Below, one piece after another: positions 9,717 through 18,644 of a stretch of DNA of 64,000 nucleotides (the first letter of the stretch is position 1; every line of letters starts with the position of its first letter). A program made the translations under genes and the position numbers. The DNA is from Tardiphaga robiniae (GTDB taxonomy: Bacteria > Pseudomonadota > Alphaproteobacteria > Rhizobiales > Xanthobacteraceae), in contig NZ_JABMCJ010000094.1 of assembly GCF_013359755.1 (NCBI RefSeq), forward strand, positions 734,764-798,763. The letters are read 5' to 3'. The notes under the pieces are model-generated. The model worked only from the letters and a program-made list of their open reading frames with translations. It made no database searches and was not told the origin of the DNA.

Positions 9717-10442
9717 TCATCGTCGGGTCTCGCGGCAGCCGGCGGCTTCGGCCTCTTCTTTAGAGCAAAACCAGCGTGTTCCCTTGCTGATCCGCATGCT
9801 GATCTTGGCATACCAGCGGCTTTCGGGCGTGTGGTAGATGCAGACGCCGGCCCGGTTGACGTTGCCCTTGATCCGGCAGGCTGGAGACGGCGCCACGTGG
9901 CCGGATGCCGAGGCCAGCAGGATCGGCAAGGCATCCTCCGGAGGCTTGATCGAGCCAAGAATGGTGGTTTTCTTGTTGCGTACGCGCCAGTCCCAGGGCG
10001 CAAAGAACGCGCCGGCCCAAAGTCCGGCCTTGGCCTCACGTGCGGCTTTCTCGTCGGCATCATAGGCATGCGAGAAGCGCACATAGGAAAGCGCCCAGCC
10101 GCTCTTCACCATCCATTGGCTGATGTCCTCGCCGTCCACCTCGCATTTGGCGACCGAGCGACCGAAGCGATCGGTCCGTAGCACGTGGCAGGTCCAGCTC
10201 TTGTCGCCGACATGTTCAACAAGCGCTTCATGCGCTGCGACACCGCAGGTCCAGCGCTCGCCGGCGGCATTCAGGCACAACTGATCGAGGCCGGGCGAGT
10301 CCATGCCGGCGAGCCGGATGCGGGTCGCGCCAATGGTCATCTGGTCGCCATCGCGAATCTTCGGCACCCCGGTCACGTCGGCGGCCTGCGCCAGTGCGGG
10401 AATGCAAAGCATCGCGATAAAAAGTGAGAAGGTGCGGAACAT
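9717..10442 (-). CDS. Secreted staphylococcal-nuclease-fold protein, catalytic Glu missing
   Basis: This 241-residue protein has a signal peptide (MFRTFSLFIAMLCIPALAQA) followed by an SNase/TNase-like OB fold. Alignment by eye to staphylococcal nuclease puts Asp21 at the DGD motif (residues 31-33), Arg35 at Arg43, Asp40 at Asp48 and Arg87 in DRFGRSVA. The general base Glu43, usually in the motif DAPE, is replaced by Gly51 (DSPG). Without it, hydrolysis should be strongly reduced, so a binding role is possible. The extra C-terminal 90 residues contain four Cys and end in polar sequence. I chose ATG 10442 for the signal peptide; an upstream ATG at 10472 is possible. Confidence 0.75.
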   Translation of the reverse strand: MFRTFSLFIAMLCIPALAQAADVTGVPKIRDGDQMTIGATRIRLAGMDSPGLDQLCLNAAGERWTCGVAAHEALVEHVGDKSWTCHVLRTDRFGRSVAKCEVDGEDISQWMVKSGWALSYVRFSHAYDADEKAAREAKAGLWAGAFFAPWDWRVRNKKTTILGSIKPPEDALPILLASASGHVAPSPACRIKGNVNRAGVCIYHTPESRWYAKISMRISKGTRWFCSKEEAEAAGCRETRR

Positions 10443-10556
10443 GCGCTTCGAACCGTTTGATTGCAAAATCATGACGACAATCCGGAGACAGTGCGGGCAT
10501 TTCGCCGCCCATGCCAGCGCGGTCGCTCCTTCATACCTTCAACTTCGCGCGATGAC

Positions 10557-12293
10557 CTATGCCGCGTGGCCATTCATCATTCTCCGCCGCGCCAGCGCGA
10601 GACCCATCAGCACGAAGGCTGAGGTCACTTCGGGACCGCCGACGAGAATCCGTGTCGGCGTTTTCATCTTGTTCCATTCATAGGCCTTGAACGGACCCTT
10701 GCGGCCACCTTCGCCTGTTGCCGTGATGATGCAGCGCAGCGCAGGTGCGAAATGCGCGAGCTCACCGCCGAGATGTCCGAGCGCGATCAGTGCGAGTGCC
10801 GCATCGAAAGTATTCATCTCGCGCGCAATCAACTCATCCTGCACATAAGCGAGAACACGCAGGCGAATGAAGTCGAACGTGCCGTCGGTGTCTATGGCCT
10901 GTTGTGTTGCGGCTGGCAGCTCACGGAAGGCCGCATAGCAGCGGCCGAAATAGGCGCTGTAGAGCTCTGGCAGATAGTAGATGTGCGATTTCGGATCGGC
11001 GAAGGCGCCGGATGCCACAAGGCGGCGCTGGAAGCCGATGATCCGCTGCATCGTTTCCAGACGTGTCGGTGTTTCCATCACCTTCCAGCGGACGAGATTC
11101 CGGAACGAGACTTCGAGCACGTCGAGATTAAGTGTCGGATCGAGATCGTTGCCGTAGGGCCGCTCGCCCGCGAGATTGTCGATCCAGGTGACGATGGCGC
11201 CGTCATAGTCGATATGGTCGTTGAGCGGCACGGTGACCATCGGTTCGTTGCTGCCGTTGCCGACCTGATAACCGGCATAGAAGTCGAGCAGGGGTTGATC
11301 GAGGATCGGATCGGTCGAGCCGGCCTGTGTGGCGGCGGAGAACGAGCAGGCGGTGGTGTCACAGTCCGGCACATAGATGCCGAAGCCGAGGTCCTGCTTG
11401 ATCTGTGCGAACAGCCGGCTGAAGCGCGGATGCGGCGGCGGTGCCAGCGCCGTGATGACGTTCACACTCGTTCCGTCATGCGAGCGGACTTCCTCGCGGC
11501 TGGTGACCAGGCAGAATTCAACCATCGCATCGATGGCGCGGCGCGAGGATGTCGTCTGGTCCGGCGATGGCAGTCCGGTTTCGCCGAAGCTCAGCAGCGC
11601 CTCGGTGAAGAACGCGTCGTAATAGGCCGAGCGATGCCGGATCTGCACCGGCTCCCACATGGGTTCGGCAATTCCGGTCCATGGCGGATTGATGAGTTTT
11701 CCGGCCGGTGAGCGTGCGATGAAGATGCGCGCGAGGGTGAACAGCAGTGTCGAATTCTTGTAGCCGCGCGAATTCAGGCCTGTCAGGGCCATCAGGAAAT
11801 CGCGGCCATGCATGTCGGGATCGCCGATCAGGTTGAATGCCGCGTAGGTGGGGATGAAGCCGTTGCGGTCGAACGAGCGCAACAGATGCGCGCCGCAGGC
11901 CTTGATGACATTGTCGATCTCGCCCAGCGACGGTGCCTGCGCTGATGCCGTCACCGGCTTCGGCTCTGGATGGCTCAATGCGACCGTGTCGAGCAGCTCG
12001 GCGATGGGCTGGCCGATGGCTTCCCAATCGGGGCTCGCGTCGTCGCGCGCCGCTCTCAGGGCCTGCTGTATGGCTTTGAACCGGGCAGGGTCGCGCAACT
12101 CGGGCAGGCCGGCGCGACAGAGCAATGGACGGAGCGCAGGATTGCCGAGCGCAGTTTTGTAGAACTTGACGATATGGGCGTCGCCGCCGGTGTGCTTGTG
12201 AAATAGGGGGTCGCAGAGGTCGTAAAGCGACGGGCCGACCTTGCTCGCTGTCAGCGCGCGGTATGCGGCGCCGGCAAAATAAGTCACACCCAT
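10557..12293 (-). CDS. Protein of unknown function, 578 residues
   Basis: I do not recognise this family. The frame is long, has normal GC-rich codon use and runs with the neighbouring leftward genes. The likely start is ATG 12293 (MGVTYFAGAAYRAL) because the upstream extension to 12440 is Cys/Arg-rich and unlike coding sequence. There is no signal peptide. The protein looks mostly helical and soluble, with a hydrophobic C-terminal stretch near residue 555 (ILVGGPEVTSAFVLMGLALA) that could be one membrane helix. Notable segments are HLLRSFDRNGFIPTYAAFN near residue 140 and WKVMETPTRLETMQRIIGF near 425. It is probably a conserved rhizobial hypothetical. Confidence 0.6.
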   Translation of the reverse strand: MGVTYFAGAAYRALTASKVGPSLYDLCDPLFHKHTGGDAHIVKFYKTALGNPALRPLLCRAGLPELRDPARFKAIQQALRAARDDASPDWEAIGQPIAELLDTVALSHPEPKPVTASAQAPSLGEIDNVIKACGAHLLRSFDRNGFIPTYAAFNLIGDPDMHGRDFLMALTGLNSRGYKNSTLLFTLARIFIARSPAGKLINPPWTGIAEPMWEPVQIRHRSAYYDAFFTEALLSFGETGLPSPDQTTSSRRAIDAMVEFCLVTSREEVRSHDGTSVNVITALAPPPHPRFSRLFAQIKQDLGFGIYVPDCDTTACSFSAATQAGSTDPILDQPLLDFYAGYQVGNGSNEPMVTVPLNDHIDYDGAIVTWIDNLAGERPYGNDLDPTLNLDVLEVSFRNLVRWKVMETPTRLETMQRIIGFQRRLVASGAFADPKSHIYYLPELYSAYFGRCYAAFRELPAATQQAIDTDGTFDFIRLRVLAYVQDELIAREMNTFDAALALIALGHLGGELAHFAPALRCIITATGEGGRKGPFKAYEWNKMKTPTRILVGGPEVTSAFVLMGLALARRRMMNGHAA

Positions 12294-12644
12294 GAGGTTT
12301 CTTTCAGTGCCGCCCCCTGCGCACGCCTCGAAAACCGCCCGCCGCTGCTGCGGCGCAATCGCTTCCCGACACCTGCAAGCCTTTGAAAAATTGCACGAAT
12401 CGGTCTGAATTACAATTGCGTGAAGCGCAAGCCCGTTCAAGACCTTAGCCTGGTCAGTCAGTAACCCTGTCTTAAATCCCGGCCTTTACCGGTTGCCCGG
12501 GTGGGCTCGACGGGTTAACAACCAGTTTGCTGCGATGCCGCAAATTGAGCGCATTTAATACTCATTGGTTTGGCATCCCTTCAAACCTATTTCGACGTTC
12601 GCGCGACCCACGGTTGCGCCTGAACGATGAGCAGGAATGACGTT
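12294..12644. other. Intergenic region upstream of the pseudo-caspase gene
   Basis: About 350 bases separate the divergent 578-residue orphan and the caspase-fold gene. I see no gene. It holds a short dyad GGTTAACAACC near 12513, and an AT-rich stretch around 12540-12565 is the likeliest promoter zone for the rightward gene. No standard box is clear enough to call. Confidence 0.4.
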
Positions 12645-13511
12645 ATGAACGTACGGCAGTTTCGCGTATCCCGTCGCTCGATCACTGTGGCCGCAGCTTT
12701 TGTCGGCCTGGTGTCGCTGGTGCTTGGCGCCAATGCCGCGCTGAACAAGCGCTCGCTGGAAGCCGCACAGGCCGAGACGGTGACCGGGACGATCAATCCC
12801 GTGACGAAGGCGTCGCGCATCGCGCTGGTGATCGGCAACGGTCATTACCCCGACGCCGGCGCGCCGCTGAGCCAGCCGATCAATGATGCACGTGCCATGA
12901 CGAGCGCACTCCGCCGCGACGGTTTCGACGTCGATGTGGTGGAAGACGCGACCCGCGATGACATGACCCGCGCTGTCGAGCGCCTGAAGGCCAAGATCAA
13001 GCCTGAAACCGTCGTGATGCTGTATTTCGGCGGCTATGGCGTTCAGGTTGGCCGCCAGAGCTACATGATCCCGGTGGATGCTGCGATCTGGAAAGAGCGT
13101 GACATCCGTCGCGATGGCATGAGCGTCGAGGCCGTTCTCGATATCATGAAAGAGCAGGGTGCCCAGGCCAAACTGGTCGTGCTGGATGCGTCCCGCCGCA
13201 ATCCCTATGAGCGCCGCTTCCGCGGTTACTCCCGTGGTCTCGCGCCGATCGATGTTCCTGAGAATGCGCTGATCCTGACCTCGGCGACGCCGGGCAAGGT
13301 TGCCGACGATGTGGATGGTCAGAACAGCCTGCTCGCGACCGAATTGCTGAAGAACATGAAGGCCAAGCCGGCGAGCGCCGAGTCCGTCTTCACCAACACC
13401 CGCGTTGCGGTTACCCGCGCGACCGCCGGCGAGCAGGTTCCTGCCGTGTCGTCGTCGCTGGTTGAGGACATCCTGCTCGGCGATAGCGCAACGGCCAAAG
13501 CCGGCAGCTAA
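12645..13511 (+). CDS. Pseudo-caspase (caspase/orthocaspase p20 fold lacking the His-Cys dyad)
   Basis: A 288-residue protein with an N-terminal signal or anchor helix (residues 14-32) and a caspase-like p20 domain beginning RIALVIGNGHYPDAGAPL at about 58. In active metacaspases and orthocaspases the catalytic His lies in GHG and the Cys in DAC. Here these read FGGYGVQ (Tyr131) and LDASRRNP (Ser183), so both catalytic residues are gone. Tyr-Ser variants are known among bacterial pseudo-orthocaspases. It is therefore probably a periplasmic binding or scaffold protein, not a protease. ATG 12645 is preferred to 12627 because AGGA sits eight bases upstream. A longer paralogue lies at 19539-21041. 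Confidence 0.85.
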   Translation: MNVRQFRVSRRSITVAAAFVGLVSLVLGANAALNKRSLEAAQAETVTGTINPVTKASRIALVIGNGHYPDAGAPLSQPINDARAMTSALRRDGFDVDVVEDATRDDMTRAVERLKAKIKPETVVMLYFGGYGVQVGRQSYMIPVDAAIWKERDIRRDGMSVEAVLDIMKEQGAQAKLVVLDASRRNPYERRFRGYSRGLAPIDVPENALILTSATPGKVADDVDGQNSLLATELLKNMKAKPASAESVFTNTRVAVTRATAGEQVPAVSSSLVEDILLGDSATAKAGS

Positions 13512-13526
13512 GCCTTCCCATCGGGT

Positions 13527-14432
13527 TTACTTGTTAGCGTCTGCGCTGGCCATCACCGGCCGAACCGGGTCGCCTTCGCGCAGCAATGCGCCCGCCCGCG
13601 CGACAATCACATCGCCATCGCTCAAACCTTCGCGTACCTCCACGCGTCCGCCTGACATCAGCCCGATCTCGACGCGCCGCGTCTCGATGCGCTGCCGCCG
13701 GACCACCTGCACGACGGTCCCGCCGGCACTGTAGAGAACGGCGGTCAATGGCACCGCGACGCCGCAGCTTTCGCCTGTCTTGATGATGGCACGCGCGTAG
13801 GAATTGCTCATCAGCCGCCGGGCCGAGGTGATCGAGACCACGACCTGGCCGAGCTGGCTATTGGGCTCCACGGTAGAGGCGACGCGTTTCACTTTACCGT
13901 CCAGCTCTCCAGCGCCGATCACCTTGACCTTGACCGGCTGATCGACTTTCAGCTTCGGCAGGTCGCGCGTCGGTACCTGGCCGATGAATTCGAATTCGCT
14001 CCGCGCGATGATGCTGAAAAGAGCCTCGCCCTTGGCCGATGCGAGTGATCCGACAACGGCGGAAGAGGCGCTGACCAATCCTGCGACTGTGGCCTGAACT
14101 TGAAGTGATCCGCCTTCCGGTGGCGTCAGGCGTGCGAGGATCTGGCCCGCAGTGACGTTCTCGCCGGCGTCGACCATGACCTCTGCGACCTTGAGGCCCG
14201 GGCGATCCGGACGGATCGAGACTTCCTCGCGCGGGATCAGGATGCCGGAGACTTCGACGGTCGCGGAGAAGCAGGACTTCGCGGCGGTCAGCACGGTCAC
14301 TGCTGCACCCTTCGGGGCATCAGCAGGATCGTCGGCGGCCAGGGTCGGCTGGGTGAACACGCATAGCGACAGCGCGACCAGCAATCTGGCCCATGTGGTG
14401 GTTCGCTTGGAAGATGCGACGGACAGGGTCAT
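13527..14432 (-). CDS. RND efflux periplasmic adaptor subunit (adaptor B)
   Basis: A 301-residue membrane-fusion-type adaptor. A signal peptide ends near residue 32, followed by the short lipoyl-like hairpin ending in VMVDAGENVTAGQILARL (about 85-102) and a beta-barrel domain through DGKVKRVASTVEPNSQLGQ, which resembles the MexA/AcrA family. Length is short (typical adaptors are 370-400 residues) because the coiled-coil hairpin is nearly absent. The mature protein has exactly two cysteines, Cys54 and Cys223, in the same positions as in the second adaptor of this operon. It lies 9 bp after the pump gene and should link the pump to an outer-membrane channel. No channel gene is present in the window. 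Confidence 0.85.
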   Translation of the reverse strand: MTLSVASSKRTTTWARLLVALSLCVFTQPTLAADDPADAPKGAAVTVLTAAKSCFSATVEVSGILIPREEVSIRPDRPGLKVAEVMVDAGENVTAGQILARLTPPEGGSLQVQATVAGLVSASSAVVGSLASAKGEALFSIIARSEFEFIGQVPTRDLPKLKVDQPVKVKVIGAGELDGKVKRVASTVEPNSQLGQVVVSITSARRLMSNSYARAIIKTGESCGVAVPLTAVLYSAGGTVVQVVRRQRIETRRVEIGLMSGGRVEVREGLSDGDVIVARAGALLREGDPVRPVMASADANK

Positions 14433-14441
14433 TGCATTTGC

Positions 14442-17400
14442 CTATTTGTGCGGGACGGCGGGGGGTTGACCGTTTTGCGGGTCTTCCTCGCCGCTCGACA
14501 CCAGCAGCTTGCGCCCGAAGCGCCATGCCAATTGTCCGACATCGTCCATCATCATGAACATCGCCGGCACGAATAGTAGCGACAGCGCCGTCGAGAAGAT
14601 CAGCCCGCCAATGATAGCAAGTGCCATCGGAGAGCGGAACTCGCCGCCGGCGCCGAAGGCCAGTGCGGACGGCATCATGCCAGCGACCATGGCAACGGTG
14701 GTCATCACGATCGGCCGCGCGCGCTTCATGCCGGCATCGATGATCGCGACCTCTCGCGGCTTGCCTTCGCGAATGGCTTCCACTGCAAATTCCACCAGCA
14801 TGATGGCGTTCTTGGTCACGATGCCCATCAGCATCAGGATGCCGATCCAGACCGGCGTCGTCAGTTGCTTGCCCGTCAGGAGCAGCGCCAGGATCGCGCC
14901 GCCGATCGAGAGCGGCAGCGAGAACAGGATGGTGATCGGCTGCAGGAACGTGCCGAACAGCAGCACCAGCACCGCATAGACCATCATCAGGCCTGCCGAG
15001 ATCGCGGTGGCGAAACCATCCGCGAGTTCGTTCAGGCTTTCGGCGTCGCCGGACTGCTTGACGCTGACATTCTTCGGCAGGCTCTTCATGACCGGCAGTT
15101 CGTAGATCTTCTTCAGGGCATCGCCGAGTGCGGCGGTGCCCACGAGATCCGCGGCCACGGTGGCCTGCCGTTCCCTGTCGTAGCGGTTGATGCTGGTCGG
15201 TCCCTGGTCGAGCTTGATGTCGGCAACGACGGAGAGCGGCACACCGCCGCGGCCGCCGCCAAGCGGTACCCGCAATTGTTCGAGGATCTGGAAGTCGGCG
15301 CGTGCGGTATCTTCCAGCTGCACGCGGATCGGCACCAGGCGGTCGCCGGCATCGAATTTCGCCAGGGCCGGACCAACGTCGCCGATGGTGGCGACGCGGA
15401 TGGTTTCCGACAGGCTCTCGGTGGAGACGCCGAGCCGTGCCGCGAGATCGGCACGCGGCTGCACGCGCAGCTCAGGACGATCCAGCGAGGTTTCCGAGAT
15501 CACGTTGGAGATCAGTGGAATGCGCTTCATCTGCGTCGCCAGTTCGCTGGCGACATTGGCGACGATATTGCTGTCGGTGCCAGTCACCACCAGCGAGATG
15601 GCGCGTAGTCCGTTTTCGTCGAGGAACCAGTAACGGATATCCGGAACGCTTTCGAGTTCCTTGCTGATATCGAGTTCGAGCAGTCGCTGCGTATGTGCGC
15701 TGTCGCGTTCGCTCTTTGGGGTGTAGTTGATGATCAGAGCTGCGCGCCGCACTTCATAGGTGCCGGGCGGGACGTGACCGCCATCGACGAACACGCTCTT
15801 CACTTCAGGTCGCTTGCGGAGCCGTGCGACGATGTCTTCTGTGACTTTCTCGGTGTAAGCGAGCTGCGATCCCGGTGGCAATTCCATCGCCATCAGCGAA
15901 CGCGCGGTGTCCTGGGCCGGCAGGAAGCCCTGCGGCAGCAGCTGGATGCTCCAGATCGACAATGCGAAGACGGCGAGACCGAACAGAACCGTTACGTAGT
16001 AGCGCTTCACCGACAGGGTCACGAGCTTGTTGTAGGCTTGCAGCAGGCGTCCCGGCGGTGGATCGTCGTGCTTGTGATCCTTGAGGAAGTAGGCCGCCAG
16101 CACAGGTGTGACGAAGCGCGCCGCCAGCAGCGAGAAGAATACCTGCACCGAGACGGTGATGCCGAACTGCTTGAAGAATTGTCCGGCGATGCCCGACATG
16201 AAGCTGGCCGGGGCGAAGATCGCGATAATGGTGAGGCTGATGGCGATCACGGCGAGGCCGATTTCGTCGGCTGCTTCCAGCGCGGCGCGATAGGGCGATT
16301 TGCCCATCCGCATATGCCGCACGATGTTTTCGATCTCGACGATGGCGTCGTCGACGAGAATGCCTGTCGACAGCGTGATGGCGAGGAAGCTCACGAGGTT
16401 GAGCGAGAAGCCGAGCAGGTCCATCGCCCAGAAGGCGGGGAAGATCGATAGCGGCAGCGAGATCGCGGCAATGACCGTGGCGCGCAGATCGCGCAGGAAG
16501 AAGAACACCACAATGACGGCAAGCGCCGCGCCTTCGAACAGTGTCGAGATTGCAGCTTCGTAATTGCCCTTGGTGAAGTCGACCGACGTATCGATCAATT
16601 TCAGATCGACATCGGGATAGGATGCCTTCAGCGCATCGATGCGCTTCTGCACAGCCGCCGCGACCACCACGTCGCTGGCGCCTTTGGACCGCTTGATGCC
16701 CAGGGCCACCACGGGCTCGCCGTTGAAACGCGCAAAGGTGCGGCGATCGGCAATGGTGTCGGTGACTGTGCCGAGATCTTCGAGCCGCACCTCGCCGCCA
16801 GAGGGCAGGCTGATCATGGTGCCGGCGAGTTCGTTCAGCGTCTTCGCGCCCGCCAGCGTCCGGATCGCCTGATCGTTCTTGCCGATTTCGGCGCGGCCGC
16901 CGGCGAGGTCCACATTGGTGCCGCGCAGGCGCCTGGACACATCGACGGCGGTAAGGCCTGCGGCCTGCAAGCGATCGGGATCGAGCGAGACGAGGATTTC
17001 GCGCTCGACGCCGCCGATGCGCTCGACCTGCGCGACGTTGCGCACGCCCTGCAACGCGCGCTTGACCACGTCATCGACGAACCACGACAGTTGCTCCGGC
17101 GTCTTGCCCGGCGAGATCGCCGCATAGGTCACGATCGGCAGGCCGATTACGTCGACGCGCTGGATCAGCGGTTCATTGACATTCTGGGGGAGGTTGGCGC
17201 GCACGCGCGTGACAGCGTCTTTGACGTCGTTCAGCGCGCGGTCGGTATTGGTTTCCAGTGCGAATTGCACCGTCGTGACAGACAGGCCATCGGTGATCGA
17301 CGACGAGATGTGTCGCACGCCTTCGACGCCGGAGACGCCGTCTTCGATGGTCTTGGTGACCTGCGCTTCAAGTTCCGCGGGCGCCGCGCCGAACTGCGAG

Positions 17401-17552
17401 ACGGCGACCGAGATCACCGGAATGTCTGCACTCGGTAGCCGCGTGATCGCTAGCTTGGTGAAGCTGATCCAGCCGAGTACCAGAAGAATGATGGAGAAAA
17501 CGATGGACGGAAGCGGATGGCGGATCGACCATGCCGAGATATTCATTGCCAT
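14442..17552 (-). CDS. RND efflux pump, inner-membrane permease
   Basis: A full-length 1036-residue HAE/AcrB-type resistance-nodulation-division transporter. It opens with SAWSIRHPLPSIVFSIILL (TM1), has two large periplasmic loops and 12 helices. The TM4 proton-relay aspartates are present in TGILVDDAIVEIENI near residue 400, and the second-half TM10-11 region includes GILMLMGIVTKNAIMLVEF. It should use proton motive force to export drugs, lipids or other small hydrophobic molecules. Its ATG overlaps the stop of the upstream adaptor by one base (TAATG), so translation is coupled. The order adaptor-pump-adaptor is unusual. Substrate cannot be inferred. Confidence 0.95.
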   Translation of the reverse strand: MAMNISAWSIRHPLPSIVFSIILLVLGWISFTKLAITRLPSADIPVISVAVSQFGAAPAELEAQVTKTIEDGVSGVEGVRHISSSITDGLSVTTVQFALETNTDRALNDVKDAVTRVRANLPQNVNEPLIQRVDVIGLPIVTYAAISPGKTPEQLSWFVDDVVKRALQGVRNVAQVERIGGVEREILVSLDPDRLQAAGLTAVDVSRRLRGTNVDLAGGRAEIGKNDQAIRTLAGAKTLNELAGTMISLPSGGEVRLEDLGTVTDTIADRRTFARFNGEPVVALGIKRSKGASDVVVAAAVQKRIDALKASYPDVDLKLIDTSVDFTKGNYEAAISTLFEGAALAVIVVFFFLRDLRATVIAAISLPLSIFPAFWAMDLLGFSLNLVSFLAITLSTGILVDDAIVEIENIVRHMRMGKSPYRAALEAADEIGLAVIAISLTIIAIFAPASFMSGIAGQFFKQFGITVSVQVFFSLLAARFVTPVLAAYFLKDHKHDDPPPGRLLQAYNKLVTLSVKRYYVTVLFGLAVFALSIWSIQLLPQGFLPAQDTARSLMAMELPPGSQLAYTEKVTEDIVARLRKRPEVKSVFVDGGHVPPGTYEVRRAALIINYTPKSERDSAHTQRLLELDISKELESVPDIRYWFLDENGLRAISLVVTGTDSNIVANVASELATQMKRIPLISNVISETSLDRPELRVQPRADLAARLGVSTESLSETIRVATIGDVGPALAKFDAGDRLVPIRVQLEDTARADFQILEQLRVPLGGGRGGVPLSVVADIKLDQGPTSINRYDRERQATVAADLVGTAALGDALKKIYELPVMKSLPKNVSVKQSGDAESLNELADGFATAISAGLMMVYAVLVLLFGTFLQPITILFSLPLSIGGAILALLLTGKQLTTPVWIGILMLMGIVTKNAIMLVEFAVEAIREGKPREVAIIDAGMKRARPIVMTTVAMVAGMMPSALAFGAGGEFRSPMALAIIGGLIFSTALSLLFVPAMFMMMDDVGQLAWRFGRKLLVSSGEEDPQNGQPPAVPHK

Positions 17553-18472
17553 TAACGCACCCGCGATCGATCGAGGTCATCGGCGAACATGGTCTGGACC
17601 TTGTCGCCGTCATGAAGTGATGTGCCGGCATCGGCGACGACGATGTCGCCCACCTCGACGCCTTCAAGAATTTCCGTCGACGTATCGGACACCAGCCCGA
17701 CTTTTACCCGTCGGGTCTCGATGGTGTTGCCTTTCACGAGCTGCACCATGAAGTGTTCGATCGCCGAGCGCGGGATCGCGACGCCGCAGCTGCGCTTGGC
17801 GTCGATGCTCGCGCGGGCGAAGACACCGACCTTGAGCGACGGATTGCTGGCCAGCGACAGCCGGACATGGCCGAGCTGCGTCACGCGGTCGATCTGTGGC
17901 GACACCAGCCGCACCTTGCCGAAAATATCGGGCTGATCGTCGCGGCTGATCCGCGCCGTGACGCCGGGGTTGAGCTTAAGGATATGGATGCTCGGCACTT
18001 CTGCATCGAGCTCGAGTTCGTTGTTGATGGCGATCCTGAACATCGGCCCGGCCTGCGGCGAGGCCGGCGCGCCGACGATGGTGTTCACGGAGGTAACCAG
18101 ACCTGCCGCGGGGGCGCGCAGCGTCACAGGATTCGGGCGTGCATTGCCTGCCGTCGGCGGCGGTATCAGCCGCGCCAGTTCCTGGTTCTCGGTGACGGTG
18201 TCACCTTCGCGGACCAGCACTTCGGAGACCTTAGAACCTTCGGTCTCGACGCCGACCACGGCCTCGCGGCGCGGAACCACGAAGCCGGTCACCCGCACGA
18301 GATCGGAGAAGCAGGCATTGGTGGCCTTGGCAACGATCACCATGGCGCCATTCGGCGAAGCGGAGCCGGCGGGTGCGGGTTCAGCGGCGAAGCCGATAGA
18401 GGTGGTTGCGACCATGGTGGCCGCCAGCGACAGACATGCGAGAGAGGGGGAGAAGCAGGCAAAAGCCTTCAT
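17552..18472 (-). CDS. RND efflux periplasmic adaptor subunit (adaptor A)
   Basis: First gene of the three-gene efflux operon. The 306-residue product starts at ATG 18472, which begins a signal peptide (MKAFACFSPSLACLSLAATM; cleavage near residue 30); the ATG 14 codons upstream gives no sensible signal. Adaptor features are GVETEGSKVSEVLVREGDTV (75-94), APAAGLVTSVNTIVGAPAS and a beta-barrel with PDIFGKVRLVSPQIDRVTQ. It is a clear paralogue of the adaptor at 13527-14432, again lacking most of the helical hairpin and again keeping only two mature cysteines (Cys54 and Cys229). Two different adaptors for one pump recall TriAB-TriC of Pseudomonas, where both are needed. Confidence 0.85.
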   Translation of the reverse strand: MKAFACFSPSLACLSLAATMVATTSIGFAAEPAPAGSASPNGAMVIVAKATNACFSDLVRVTGFVVPRREAVVGVETEGSKVSEVLVREGDTVTENQELARLIPPPTAGNARPNPVTLRAPAAGLVTSVNTIVGAPASPQAGPMFRIAINNELELDAEVPSIHILKLNPGVTARISRDDQPDIFGKVRLVSPQIDRVTQLGHVRLSLASNPSLKVGVFARASIDAKRSCGVAIPRSAIEHFMVQLVKGNTIETRRVKVGLVSDTSTEILEGVEVGDIVVADAGTSLHDGDKVQTMFADDLDRSRVR

Positions 18473-18565
18473 TGCGAGATCGATCCACTTGGTATTACGG
18501 AGCACCAGGGGCATTCGATCGGTGCGGCGGCAGGTCGGGGCAATCTATACAGGATATCCGCGATC

Positions 18566-18607
18566 ACCACAGCAAACAGCGTCCCGCGTGGCGCGGAACG
18601 CTGTGGT
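18566..18607 (-). terminator. Hairpin between the OmpA-type gene and the efflux operon
   Basis: Two alternative stems share one right arm: ACCACAGC (18566-18573) with GCTGTGGT (18600-18607), and a 12-pair stem starting ACAGCGT (18576) and closing at 18604 with one mismatch. It lies downstream of the leftward OmpA-type gene, so it may be its terminator, or an intercistronic attenuator in front of the efflux operon. There is no strong U tract. Confidence 0.45.
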
Positions 18608-18644
18608 GCGGCAATCCGCAGCAAGCTCAGAGGTACCACCGAGC

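Noticed and set aside
12645..13511. Active caspase-like or metacaspase protease
   Set aside because: Both catalytic residues are replaced (Tyr131 and Ser183).
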